From NCBI RefSeq assembly GCF_043641665.1, contig NC_092184.1, positions 22,209,108 to 22,273,107 of the forward strand: a DNA stretch of 64,000 bases. The letters are read 5' to 3'. Origin of the DNA: Enoplosus armatus. Its lineage: Eukaryota > Chordata > Actinopteri > Centrarchiformes > Enoplosidae. Under the pieces are notes generated by a model. It did not search any database, was not told the DNA's origin, and worked only from the letters and a program-made list of their open reading frames with translations. The position numbers were made by a program, and so were the translations under genes. Shown here in pieces: positions 41,401-49,905 of this stretch. Numbering within the stretch: the first letter of the stretch is position 1; each line of letters opens with the position of its first letter.

Positions 41401-44400
41401 GCCCATCACTAGTTGCTTATTTCTCTGTTTCTTTTCTCTGTTGAGACCCACTGAACTCATCGTGATCATAGATCATAGCTTTTCCATGATGTCACCTGGC
41501 CAGTGGACTGCAAATAAACTACTCCAATAAAAATCTCTGCTCAGTCTTACCAGCAGAGCTTCTTATTCTGTTGCAGGTCGAGGATCAAAACAGTCCATGA
41601 CAGGATCTCTTTAGCAGGCATCAACCAGCTGCCCAGTGTACCCCAGATTGCCAAGGTAAGATACAGTTTACAAGTACTCAAGGTTTAAAAATAGCCATTT
41701 TCCATGAATTTCCAACACTCTACATGGAGACATAGCAACATCAAAACATAATGGCAGCTGTAAGGGCAGGATTTGATATATGGAGGCTGGCTCGCTCTCA
41801 ACTGAAAGAGGGAGTTTGATGGAGAATATCTTTTCAGCAGCTTACTGATCCCATGCTTCAATCATTTCACAACTGCACTTAATGATGATGATGATGATGA
41901 CTTTTCCAACACATATAAAATATAATGCAACACAAGACCATTTAACAGCACCAGGCTTTGTCTGACTCCAGTTCCAATGACAGAGATCAGTTCTTGAGGC
42001 ACCAATAAAGCCTGCCAGGGCAGGTCCAAATTCTTGTTTGGATATAGCCGGTGGTTGGAGACCCGTTTCCTAATAAACGCAGCTGCAGAGATTCTGGTAA
42101 TGGTTTAAGCAACCGCACCGACATACTTTAGATTACTACGCTTCCACAAGAGAAAACAGAAGACAGTCCCACATTAAAGGAAGAAAAGTACCTCCTTACT
42201 TCATCTTTACACTTCAAAGTGTCATCCATTAGTCCCATTTTGCACTTGATAATTTTTACCCCGACATGTGATTCAGTGATCCAGTCAGGGATAGAAAGGT
42301 TTTACATTTTGTATGTGATGGTAAATCAAGGATGTACAGCAAATGATTATAATTATAATTATAATAATATTATTATAATTATAATAATTATTATGATTTT
42401 TAGATGGCAAGAAATACATTTCAACTTTCTCTCATATGGCATTAGTCAAATCGTCTCTTTTTTCTTGCAGCTTCTCTGTGACGATGCCACAGGGCTAAAG
42501 TTCAACCCGGTCCTGTACCCTCGGGTGAGTTTAACCCAAACTCCCACATTGTGACCTCATTAATAACCAGTCTGACCTCAGCTCATCCATCCCGTTACGA
42601 ATGTATTCATTCAAGTTGACAGGAGTTACCTTTTCCTGTCTTTGTCTTTGCTTCTGCTGAGAGACAAAGGGGCACTGTAGGGTTGAAAGTGCTAATGCTA
42701 CATTCAATAACAACCTTCATCTGTAACTTTTCATATATTCTACACACCCATAAATATTTCTTGCCCTTTGCTTAAGGCCTGGGGCATTTTTTTAAACATT
42801 AACTGATGCAATGTTTCTATTAATTATTCCTTATATTTTTGCCATACACCAACACCTTAATTAACTTTTCACTTCACTTTCCCTTCAACTTCACCCTCAT
42901 AAGCCCCCTACCCCTCTAACATCTGCCGTGTTCATTATTCAAAACCTATTGATGATACAAGAGGTTACCAACTTCCTAAAATGGATAAGATGGATCTGTT
43001 TCTCCTCCTGTGAGCCCTGTGGAGGAGTGTGATGGAGCATGCTCTCAGACTGTGCCTCCGGAAAGGAAAAAAACCCATCTGTGCCTCAGTCTGCAAGAGA
43101 CAGCAACAAGCTTGCTGCCCTCGCTGAGGGCCGTGACAGTTTGTCGCATGTCGGCCTTACGTAACAAGGGCCCAATAAACCTGCCCCGGAGACATGTTTT
43201 CAACATGTTTTCCTAACTACCACAGAAAGAAGAAAGTGTGTAACAAGTTGAGTGAGATAAGTAAACACAGTAAGAAATAGTTGTTTTTGTTTTTGTGTAC
43301 AGGGATCCCAGCTGATAGTGGCTTATGATGAACACGAGGTGAACAACACCTTCAAATTTGGAGTCATCTACCAGAAGTTTGGACAGGTGAGACATTATGT
43401 TGACATACACCATCTGATTGTATACACTGTTTGATCTCTTGTATTTTTTTCGCCCTGTCCTCAACCATTTCCATGTTTCTTCCTCTCAGACATCAGAGGA
43501 GGAGTTGTTTGGGAACAATGCGGAGACGCCTGCGTTCAAGGAGTTTCTCAGTACTCTGGGCGACAACATTGAACTCCAGGACTTTAAAGGGTAAGGGTTG
43601 GAGGAGAAGAGAAGCAGGGTAAAGTGCAATAAAAATGAAAGTAAAGAAGGCAGGATTCAGAAACACCAGAATAAATAGAGACTGGAGAAAAAAGGTCCAA
43701 AAGGATCAAAAGAGGGATGCCATTAAAGTGCAGTGCAATAAAGGAGAATAGCAGGGTTTAATTGCTGTAACATTGGAGCAATTTGTCCTGCTGTTTTGGT
43801 AATCAGAGCTTTGTATACTGTTTCTTGTCTTGCAGGCCTTTTCTATTGTGTTACACTTCTAAATTGTAGCTAACTCATTTGGGTGGCCTTGGAGCTGGTT
43901 AAAAAATGTGATAAAATACATAACATATAATCTTATCTTCTTAGTCTGGAGGCACACAGAGAACAGGACACATGTGTTTTGATAATGTGACAGGTTCCGC
44001 GGTGGGCTGGATGTGTCCCACGGACAAACGGGGTCTGAATCTGTCTACACTGTCTTCAGACGGAGGGAGATTATGTTTCATGTGTCAACCAAGCTTCCCT
44101 TCACCGAGGGAGACGTCCAGCAGGTACAAGACTTTAATACTGGCTTTATTATTGTTACACTGAAGGCACAATGGATTTAGCTGGATCCTTTGGCTCAAAT
44201 ATATCAATATTAAATTGGTCACTTGTGATTATTGACAATGTGTTATGTTGTTCTCATAGCTGAATTGCTATTACGTAAACTGTGGCTAAATGTTAAATCA
44301 AACATTTTCAAGTTATTTGATGTGAAGCCGCTAAAACCCTCCTTAGAAACAAATAAAGCCCTTTGCTTTCAATGGTTTATGTGTCATGGAAGACTCATAA

Positions 44401-46103
44401 GTTGTGCTCTTGTTTCCTCTGAGCTACACAGCCACAAAATGAAATCTGTTGACCAACTAATAAATCTTTTCTCCTCTGCTTCTTTAGCTCCAGAGGAAAA
44501 GGCACATAGGAAATGATATTGTGGCCGCAGTCTTCCAGGAACATCCCACTCCGTTTGTTCCAGACATGATCGCCTCCAACTTCCTGCATGCCTACGTGCT
44601 GGTGCAGGTTGAGAACCCCTGTACAGAGAACACAACATACAAGGTACAAACCAGGCCTGTGGGTGCCCTGTAATAACTGTAAATGAGTAAATCAAAGAAG
44701 CTTAAAAGATTGTGTTTGAAACTGCAAGTAGTCCTTAGCTGAGTACTGGGCAGGAAACATAAATAACTGCATAGGAACAACAAAGGCCCAACAAAGTTCA
44801 TGATGAATCACTCATCACTCGCGATGGCGTGTTCTCAAGTTTCCCCCTGACTTCGTTCCAGTCCCCCTGAAATACATGCCAATAACGTGTGACTGTTATT
44901 TGTTTCATGTCAACAGGTGTCTGTTACAGCGAGGGAGGATGTGCCTCCTTTTGGACCCCCTCTCCCGAACCCAGCTGTCTTTAGGAAGGTGAGAGCCTGA
45001 GCTGAGATCAGCACAAGGAAAAATACACACTGGACTTGAGTCATGAGTCTGATCACCTTGACTTGAAAAATTTAAAAAAGGACTTTGACTCAGGACTTCA
45101 TAGACAAGTCTTGAGGCTTAAAACGACTTTGTCCCACCTCAAATTTTGAGAGTTGACTGTACTTTACTATACATGTATTTCCATTTTTCCAACCCTCCTC
45201 TTCATCTTGCATTTTGACATCAGCCAGAATGACTTGCTTTATTTCAGATCGTTGTCACAAAGGGGAAACTGCATTATAAAAACAACCTGACCAGTAGATT
45301 CAGTTACTTTTGAGTTGCAGCGTAAGAGGACAAACAGAGGATTTGAGGCAGATGAGGATTTAAATCAGTGGAGTTGATACTCTTGATCAGACACAGCCTG
45401 CTGCAATATTGTCATCTGTATGGTGCTGATAAAGGGCACCTTTTCCTTTCCTCATCGATGCCCCCCACCCTTCTGATTCATCATCTAACTTTACCCCTCA
45501 TCCCTTCTCTCTCTCACCGCCCCCCCCCCTCCCTCCAGGGTCCTGAGTTTCGAGACTTCCTGCTGACAAAGCTGATCAATGCCGAAAACGCCTGCTACAA
45601 ATCCGACAAATTCGCCAAACTAGAGGTGACACACGTTCGTGCAGCCACACTAAAAACACCACAGCATGCCGTCAATCGCTGCTCAGCTTCGTCCCTAATC
45701 ATCACCATAATCACCATCCCGATGCTTGCCAAATGAGTTTTGTGTATGTGCATTGATTCCAGGGGCGAACGCGAGCTGCGCTGCTGGACAACCTCCACGA
45801 CGAGCTGCACAGACAGAGCCAGGCCACGCTGGGTCTGGGCCAGGCGGGAGAGGAGGACAAGCTGGAGAACGGGGGACACGGGGGTCTGCTAGAGTCCTTC
45901 AAGGTGACCATGAACCTGGACAAAAGACACCATGTAATCTTCTTGCAGCTCTGTGACATTCATTTTATCACCATCATTACAGCACAAGAGTGTGAGGCTT
46001 TCTTGCTGTAGGTCAATTAAATGTCACAGGTCTGCAAGATTACATAAAGTGCTAAACTATTTTCTCTATGCTCGAAGATTTTGACCTTATATTGAGTGTG
46101 TAT

Positions 46104-46137
<34 letters not shown>

Positions 46138-46309
46138 ATGAATGCAAACACTGCTGTGCTTATGTATTTGTGAATAATTGTCTCTTCCTCTTTGTGAATC
46201 TTAATTATTTTCTTCCTCATCTAACTTTCTCATCACTCACTGTCTCTTCACACTCTTATGTCGGCGACTAAAGGCTAAGTGATGTTAATAGGACCATTAA
46301 AATGTGTAT

Positions 46310-46347
<38 letters not shown>

Positions 46348-49300
46348 ATGAATGTGCGACTTATGTGACAATCTGGCTCTCTTACTCTTCACAGGCATTA
46401 TGGACAGCTACTTTGCACTTTCTGCAGTCAGTCCCAGGGGGCGCTGTTCTCATTGCTGTCCTGGCAGTCACTGTGTATTATCTGTCTGCATTACTGTAAA
46501 TTCAACAGAGGATCACCACATAATTAATAAACATTCTTTTATATGGTGTTGTTTGTGTTTATACTTTCAAAGGAAACAAGTACCTCATGCTATATCTGCA
46601 GTAGACAGAACATCAGTAGACAGAACATTAAAATGTTATATATATATATATATATATATATTATTATATACTTTTTTATAACAATTTTACTCACTGGAAT
46701 TTATTATGGACTGAACTATGATTCTGAACCTTGTTATCAATGGACTAAATGAATACAGAGTCATTAGAATAATAAGGATTAGTACAACACATGTTCATTC
46801 ATCCACACCAACTCACTTGGCTTCTTTCTTGGAGAACAGCGTCCTCTGGTGGTTGAAAAATCTACGAACCTGAATGTTAATTCATGCCTTAAAATGAAAG
46901 CTGCTTTCAAACTGATAAAACCTCACTTTTGTTCTGGACCCCTTCTGTTCTTATTTTACTCTCCACACCCTCTCCCCTCTCTCCTTCCATGCACACTCTA
47001 CCTGTCTCCAAGATTCTCCTTTACCCATCTGCCTCTTTCCCTCTCCCCTTTGCTCCATTCACTCTCTTGTTTCCTCTCCCTTCTCCAGAGAGCCATGCGT
47101 GTCAGGAGCCACTCAATGGAGACCATGGTGGGGTCCCACCGCCACAGGAGCCCCGGGGTAGGAGGTGGGGTCCCGGCCAGCGTGAGTGGAGGAGGACTGC
47201 CGCAGAGCACCAGCGAATGCACAAAGAGCACCTTCACTGTGAGTAAAAGGGTACAATGGAAAGAGAGAGGGATAGTCACTGAATGAAACTTAAAGCTGTA
47301 TCACGTTGAATATCAATGAAGAAGCCTAAAGTCTATAATCTGTGATCTTCAGCCTCCCGTGTTGTCAGCCAAGTCTCCTCTGAAGAGCCCAGTGAAGCGG
47401 CGCTCAGGCCTCTTCCCTCGTCTCCACTCCAGCACAGACACCCCATCGGACAAACACACACGCAGGTTGTTTTTTAGGGCTCGCTGTTGTAAATGTCACC
47501 GGTCAGCATCATGAGTATGTCACGCCACAGACACCGACAGTGTCTGTGCTTCTATACAGGTAGTCCAGAAAGTCGTCGCGATCGCCTTAATGTGTTGTTT
47601 TTGTCAGCAGCGACCATAAGCCTGCAGAGATCTGCCCGCTGTCCCAAGAAGTGAGGTCGGAGACATCATCCAATCCCAGCTCACCTGAGATCTGCCCCAA
47701 CAAAGAGAGGTAAGACTAATACTAGTACCTGGAGATAATCGCAACACTCCTCTACAGTCTGCAGAGCAAGGTGGCTGAGTAAAGCTGGTATTTTGTCAGT
47801 GGTCTGAAATGGGGTCACCACAGATTTGAGATGAAATTCATGTTTCTTTCCCAGTTCTTCTGTCGAAATCCTCTATTGAACATCTAATTTTCAGCTTCTC
47901 CACATCTCCCTCCCCTCCGTTTTCTTCAACAGGCCATTTATCAAGCTGAAAGAGTGCAGCGGTGGCAGACCGAACATCTCTCGCTCTTCATCCAGCACCA
48001 GCAGCTTCAGCAGCACCACGGGAGAAACAGAAGCTCTGGAAGAACTGGACACAGTGAGTGCAGCACTCAAAATGAGTAATAAAATCACAAAGGTCTGTCC
48101 CACAACTATCTGTTGTTTACATCGTTGTGAGCTGGTCTTTAGTGTTTGGGTTTAAAGTGGAGAGAGCAGAACTGGAAACACATCCTGAAAGGAGTGTGAG
48201 GTTGTTGGTAGTTGTCAAAGCTTTCATGGATGAAATACTCTGTAATTACCAAGAACTGTCTAATAGAGAGTGTCAGCACATTGATAATAATGATTACAGC
48301 CCCCATCACTTGCTGTGTATCAGATGACACTGCTTGTCAGTGTTGTTTTATTTTATGTGAGAAATGCTGTCAAATCGCTCTCCGACTCTCACCATTGAAC
48401 TGGACGGGAATCAGCGTGCACAGTGTGCTGTTGAACTTGTCATGCTGATTATTGAAGGCCAGTGAAAACAAGTAAAATAGTGCTTTGACACAGTGAAATA
48501 CACCAGTGATCATCACAAGTGAAAAATGCTTTTCTTTGCCTTTAAAGACCTCCTCCTTATTCAATTTTGATTAGTTTAAACTGGAATAGTTCAACATTTT
48601 TGGAGATGCCCTTGTTCGCGTTCTTGCTGAGAGTTAGAGGAGAAGATTGATATGGTAAAAATAAAACTACAGCCAGCAGCCGTTTAGCTTTGCTAAGAGC
48701 AAATGGAAACAAGGGAAAAACAGCTAGCCTGGCTCTTTCCAAAGGTAATGAATACTCACAAATGAATACGTAATGTCTTGTTTGTTCAGTGGGGTGGGGG
48801 GGGGACTATTTTGTCGGACTATGTCTGGGAAAAGACTCAAGGAAGTTACTGCGCCTGGCCAAGAAATCCCCTCAAAAAACGGCAACTTTCGGGTTTTACA
48901 TTTGAACAAATGTATAAATTAGTGAGCTTTAGGGGTGCTGGTAGGGAGATTTTTATTTTTAACTTTAGTGAGAGTCAGGCTAGCTGTTTCCCCCTGTTCC
49001 AAGTCTTTATGCTAAGCTAAGCTAACTGACAGCTGGCTGTAGCTTCACAAAATGAATAATTGTATTTTTTAAAATCACTTGCTGAGCATTTAGTGCCTCT
49101 AACTTTGCTGACAGGAAGGTTTAAGTCAGCTTCGGAAAAATATCACTTCCTTAATTCATTGAGCTTCTTCAGTTTCTTTCTTCCTCCATGTTAAACTTTT
49201 TTCTGCTCTCTCCGTCCCCCAGGCCAGTCATCCCTCTATAGCGTCCTCCTCTGCCTTTAGTCCTGCCCTCAGTGTTGACAGCCAGGGATCAGGTACCCCT

Positions 49301-49785
49301 GTCATCATGTGCCGCAGTCCAACCGGTAAACCTACAATTTTACACACCAATACACAGCAGTATTCAGATCCTATTGTCAACATCTTAACACTGACACCGA
49401 CATCCTAGAGGTGACAGAGTTTTGGTCTCTAATCAGCATTTCCTGTCTTTCTTTTCCGTACTCAGCAGATGGGAGAAGTAAGACATCACCAAGGTCAAAC
49501 TTGAAGTTCCGTTTTGACAAAATGAGCCACTCGTCCACAGCTGTAAGTCTTGAAATGTCTGCCTGGTCAGCATACTTTCATAAATATTATTTTAAAGCGC
49601 TAAAGTGCTGATAAAAAAAAGTCCTTCTGTGTGTTTTTGATACACGCACAGTCCATCTTACGGACATCTCATTATCTCTGGATCACCGTAATGTCATTGA
49701 AACAGTGGCGCTGGTGTTGGGTAATAGCTAACTCTCTCCTCTAACTGGCCTCTTTGTCCACTTTCCTCTCTTTCAGTCTGAGTAG
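15243..49785 (+). CDS. rap1gap2: Rap1 GTPase-activating protein 2 (spliced, 22 coding exons)
   Basis: It encodes a GAP that stimulates GTP hydrolysis by Rap1. In vertebrates RAP1GAP2 acts in platelet and secretory cells. Joining 15243-15382, 30627-30711, 36488-36523, 39697-39729, 39986-40207, 40318-40421, 41577-41655, 42471-42524, 43303-43386, 43490-43590, 43994-44123, 44488-44643, 44917-44988, 45539-45625, 45763-45903, 47089-47238, 47353-47465, 47608-47709, 47933-48053, 49223-49325, 49466-49542 and 49777-49785 gives an uninterrupted frame of 732 residues. Human RAP1GAP2 is about 730. Every junction is AG/GT and every phase matches. Recognisable blocks are [67 protein letters not shown] and a C-terminus containing [17 protein letters not shown]. 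The RapGAP domain spans about residues 250-440. Exons 2-22 are firm. Exon 1 is inferred from phase and an open frame. The paralogue rap1gap is less likely because the proline-rich N-terminus and the C-terminus match RAP1GAP2. Confidence 0.93.
16444..16504 (+). repeat. Interstitial telomere-like repeat, poly(C) and (CA)n
   Basis: Three tandem CCCTAA units (16444-16461) run into about 13 cytosines and then a (CA)n tract (16475-16504). Confidence 0.9.
16640..16827 (+). repeat. Two (TG)n tracts
   Basis: Tracts at 16640-16681 and 16789-16827. They are inverse in orientation to the (CA)n at 16475-16504. Confidence 0.95.
19720..20660 (+). mobile_element. L2/Maui-type non-LTR retrotransposon fragment, decayed
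   Basis: Across several frames there are reverse transcriptase blocks: a LYIL-like strand, [10 protein letters not shown] (the ADD catalytic motif C), then [46 protein letters not shown] and [10 protein letters not shown]. Frameshifts and stops separate them, so it is dead. Downstream is a non-coding 3' part with LINE-tail features (GATTTGATTTGA at about 20,645-20,660). The 5' part is missing, as is usual for LINE copies. Confidence 0.75.
21357..21600. repeat. Interspersed repeat (family B), copy 2
   Basis: It shares GTGAACTTCCCCAAA, ACTCTGATAT and GGGAGATACTACACAGTAGA with the copy at 1.4 kb. The 85-codon open frame over it is most likely repeat-derived. Confidence 0.5.
22000..22030 (+). 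repeat. (TG)n microsatellite
   Basis: Uninterrupted tract of about 15 units. Confidence 0.95.
23838..23861 (+). repeat. (CA)n microsatellite
   Basis: Uninterrupted tract of 12 units. Confidence 0.95.
25370..25414 (+). repeat. Non-LTR element 3' tail remnant
   Basis: GAGAAATAAAGTTGTATTGA followed by ATTGAATTG is typical of fish LINE or SINE 3' ends. No element body was recognised upstream. A similar tail (ACAATAAAGTAGAATCTAAT) lies at about 1,031-1,050. Confidence 0.45.
25548..25790. mobile_element. Interspersed repeat (family A), copy 1
   Basis: It shares AGCATGCTAACATTT, AATAAATACAGCTCAGGCTC, ATGGGAATGTC, GTATTTGGTAATAAA and GATATTTCAGTGTGGACGAA with the sequence at 40,680-41,096. The order and spacing suggest one mobile family. 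No coding capacity is seen. Confidence 0.6.
26707..26738 (+). repeat. (CT)n(CA)n compound microsatellite
   Basis: CT units run directly into CA units. Confidence 0.9.
28440..28585 (+). promoter_or_regulatory. Possible alternative promoter and first exon inside rap1gap2 intron 1
   Basis: This GC-rich island in intron 1 contains a CRE-like TGACGTA at 28470-28476. It is followed by about 110 bases of exon-like sequence ending CAGACAGCAT and a consensus donor GTGAGT at 28586. The next downstream acceptor of the gene is that of exon 2 at 30627. The only ATG near the donor is followed at once by a stop, so such an exon would be untranslated, with translation starting downstream. Confidence 0.25.
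30627..30711 (+). CDS. rap1gap2: rap1gap2 exon 2 (proline-rich N-terminal segment)
   Basis: The exon encodes 28 residues, beginning [14 protein letters not shown] and ending [14 protein letters not shown] pyrimidine-rich acceptor (CTCTCCTCTCCAG) precedes it and a GTAGGA donor follows. The order KQEL...PLSPP...TAPPTMK is characteristic of RAP1GAP2. The exon starts in phase 2 and ends in phase 0. It is isolated between introns of about 15.2 kb and 5.8 kb. Confidence 0.9.
34751..34776 (+). repeat. (GA)n microsatellite
   Basis: About 13 AG units in a purine-rich stretch in rap1gap2 intron 2. Confidence 0.95.
35980..36052 (+). repeat. (TG)n microsatellite
   Basis: About 36 uninterrupted units, one of the longest pure tracts in the window, about 440 bases upstream of rap1gap2 exon 3. 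Confidence 0.95.
36488..36523 (+). CDS. rap1gap2: rap1gap2 exon 3 (first half of GoLoco-like motif)
   Basis: This 36-base exon encodes [12 protein letters not shown], between a TTTCAG acceptor and a GTATGA donor. In Rap1GAP proteins EFF-x-ML-E-MQ forms the helix of the GoLoco (Galpha-binding) motif. The next exon usually supplies the rest. Here the next exon I can find is [11 protein letters not shown] at 39697, so the motif would be incomplete in this transcript model. Confidence 0.88.
38400..38442 (+). repeat. (TG)n microsatellite
   Basis: About 21 units in rap1gap2 intron 3. Confidence 0.95.
39697..39729 (+). CDS. rap1gap2: rap1gap2 exon 4 (DDYIPYP micro-exon)
   Basis: This 33-base in-frame micro-exon encodes [11 protein letters not shown]. 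The acceptor is TTTTTTACAG and the donor is GTGAGT. The DDYIPYP block is conserved across Rap1GAP proteins and leads directly into [10 protein letters not shown] of the next exon. An additional exon of about 45 bases that precedes this segment in human RAP1GAP2 was not located in the intron from 36,524 to 39,696. Confidence 0.9.
39986..40421 (+). CDS. rap1gap2: rap1gap2 exons 5 and 6 (dimerisation region)
   Basis: Exon 5 (39986-40207, residues 99-172) encodes [10 protein letters not shown], then QFGGYWIED, an acidic serine-rich loop ([12 protein letters not shown]), and [11 protein letters not shown]. Exon 6 (40318-40421) encodes [19 protein letters not shown] through EFLRIMLR and ends in phase 2. 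In Rap1GAP this region forms the N-terminal part of the fold that supports dimerisation and packs against the catalytic domain. The intron between them is only 110 bases. Confidence 0.93.
40670..41096. mobile_element. Interspersed repeat (family A), copy 2, in rap1gap2 intron 6
   Basis: It shares ordered blocks with the 25.5 kb copy (GTGCTAACATTTGCTAATTA, ACAGCTGAGACTGATGGGAA, GGTATTTGGTCATAAA, GATATTTCAGTGTGGACCAA). It also contains the typical teleost MITE stretch ATGTTATAGCAATCCATCCA. Confidence 0.65.
41577..42524 (+). CDS. rap1gap2: rap1gap2 exons 7 and 8
   Basis: Exon 7 (41577-41655) encodes [18 protein letters not shown] through VPQIAK. Exon 8 (42471-42524) encodes [18 protein letters not shown]. 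Both align without gaps to the RAP1GAP2 segment just before the RapGAP domain. The intron between them contains an AT-rich palindromic tract at about 42,343-42,393 and an ATG trinucleotide repeat at 41,882-41,900. Confidence 0.92.
42343..42393. repeat. AT-rich palindromic tract
   Basis: ATTATAATTATAAT-type units read nearly the same on both strands. The tract lies about 80 bases upstream of rap1gap2 exon 8. Confidence 0.8.
43303..44643 (+). CDS. rap1gap2: rap1gap2 exons 9-12 (RapGAP catalytic core)
   Basis: Exons 43303-43386, 43490-43590, 43994-44123 and 44488-44643 encode residues 252-408 of the RapGAP domain. Landmarks are [62 protein letters not shown] and [13 protein letters not shown]. 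RapGAPs have no arginine finger. They use an asparagine thumb, which matches the Asn of GND, residue 365 in this model. The residue is intact, so a catalytically active protein is expected. Confidence 0.95.
44917..45903 (+). CDS. rap1gap2: rap1gap2 exons 13-15 (end of RapGAP domain)
   Basis: Exon 13 (44917-44988) encodes [19 protein letters not shown]. Exon 14 (45539-45625) encodes [20 protein letters not shown] and KFAKLE. Exon 15 (45763-45903) encodes [35 protein letters not shown] and GLLESFK. All three are phase 0 at both ends, so any of them could be skipped without changing frame. Confidence 0.93.
46106..46345 (+). repeat. Two (TG)n tracts in rap1gap2 intron 15
   Basis: Tracts at 46106-46134 and 46313-46345. 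A (TA)n tract follows at 46637-46661. Confidence 0.95.
47089..48053 (+). CDS. rap1gap2: rap1gap2 exons 16-19 (C-terminal regulatory tail)
   Basis: Exon 16 (47089-47238) encodes [15 protein letters not shown], a glycine-rich linker and CTKSTFT. The TKST at residues 553-556 fits the TKxT motif reported to bind the C2A domain of synaptotagmin-like protein 1 in human RAP1GAP2. Exon 17 (47353-47465) has [20 protein letters not shown]. Exon 18 (47608-47709) has [17 protein letters not shown]. Exon 19 (47933-48053) has PFIKLKE, a serine-rich stretch and [12 protein letters not shown]. The segment is rich in RxxS and SP sites, as expected for a phosphoregulated tail. Exon 18 has a tandem CAGCAG acceptor. 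Confidence 0.9.
48587..49052. mobile_element. Palindromic MITE-like repeat in rap1gap2 intron 19
   Basis: The left half has CTTGCTGAGAGTTAGAGGAG, AAGATTGATATGG and CTACAGCCAGCAGCCGTTTA. The right half has CCAAGTCTTTATGCTAAGCT, AAGCTAACTGACAGCTGG and CTGTAGCTT. The halves are inverted relative to each other around an unrelated centre of about 230 bases. Confidence 0.65.
49223..49785 (+). CDS. rap1gap2: rap1gap2 exons 20-22 and stop codon
   Basis: Exon 20 (49223-49325) encodes a serine-rich stretch ending [10 protein letters not shown]. Exon 21 (49466-49542) encodes [20 protein letters not shown]. Exon 22 supplies Ser-Glu-stop at 49777-49785. The [12 protein letters not shown] block near the C-terminus is strongly conserved in RAP1GAP2. 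Exon 21 has a tandem CAGCAG acceptor, so one alanine may be included or skipped. Confidence 0.92.
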
Positions 49786-49861
49786 CTTTGCGGAATGGAA
49801 ATATCAGACTTGCACAACAAAGGGACAGTGCGGGCTGAAGGAGCTGCAAAAAAGAAAAATC

Positions 49862-49904
<43 letters not shown>

Positions 49905-49905
49905 G
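49862..49905 (+). repeat. (CAA)n tract in the rap1gap2 3' UTR
   Basis: About 14 ACA-type units lie 77 bases after the stop codon. They would be transcribed as unstructured CAA-repeat RNA. Confidence 0.95.

Noticed and set aside
43010..43216. 68-codon plus-strand frame upstream of rap1gap2 exon 9
   Set aside because: It is intronic, with no splice sites in phase and no match to Rap1GAP proteins.
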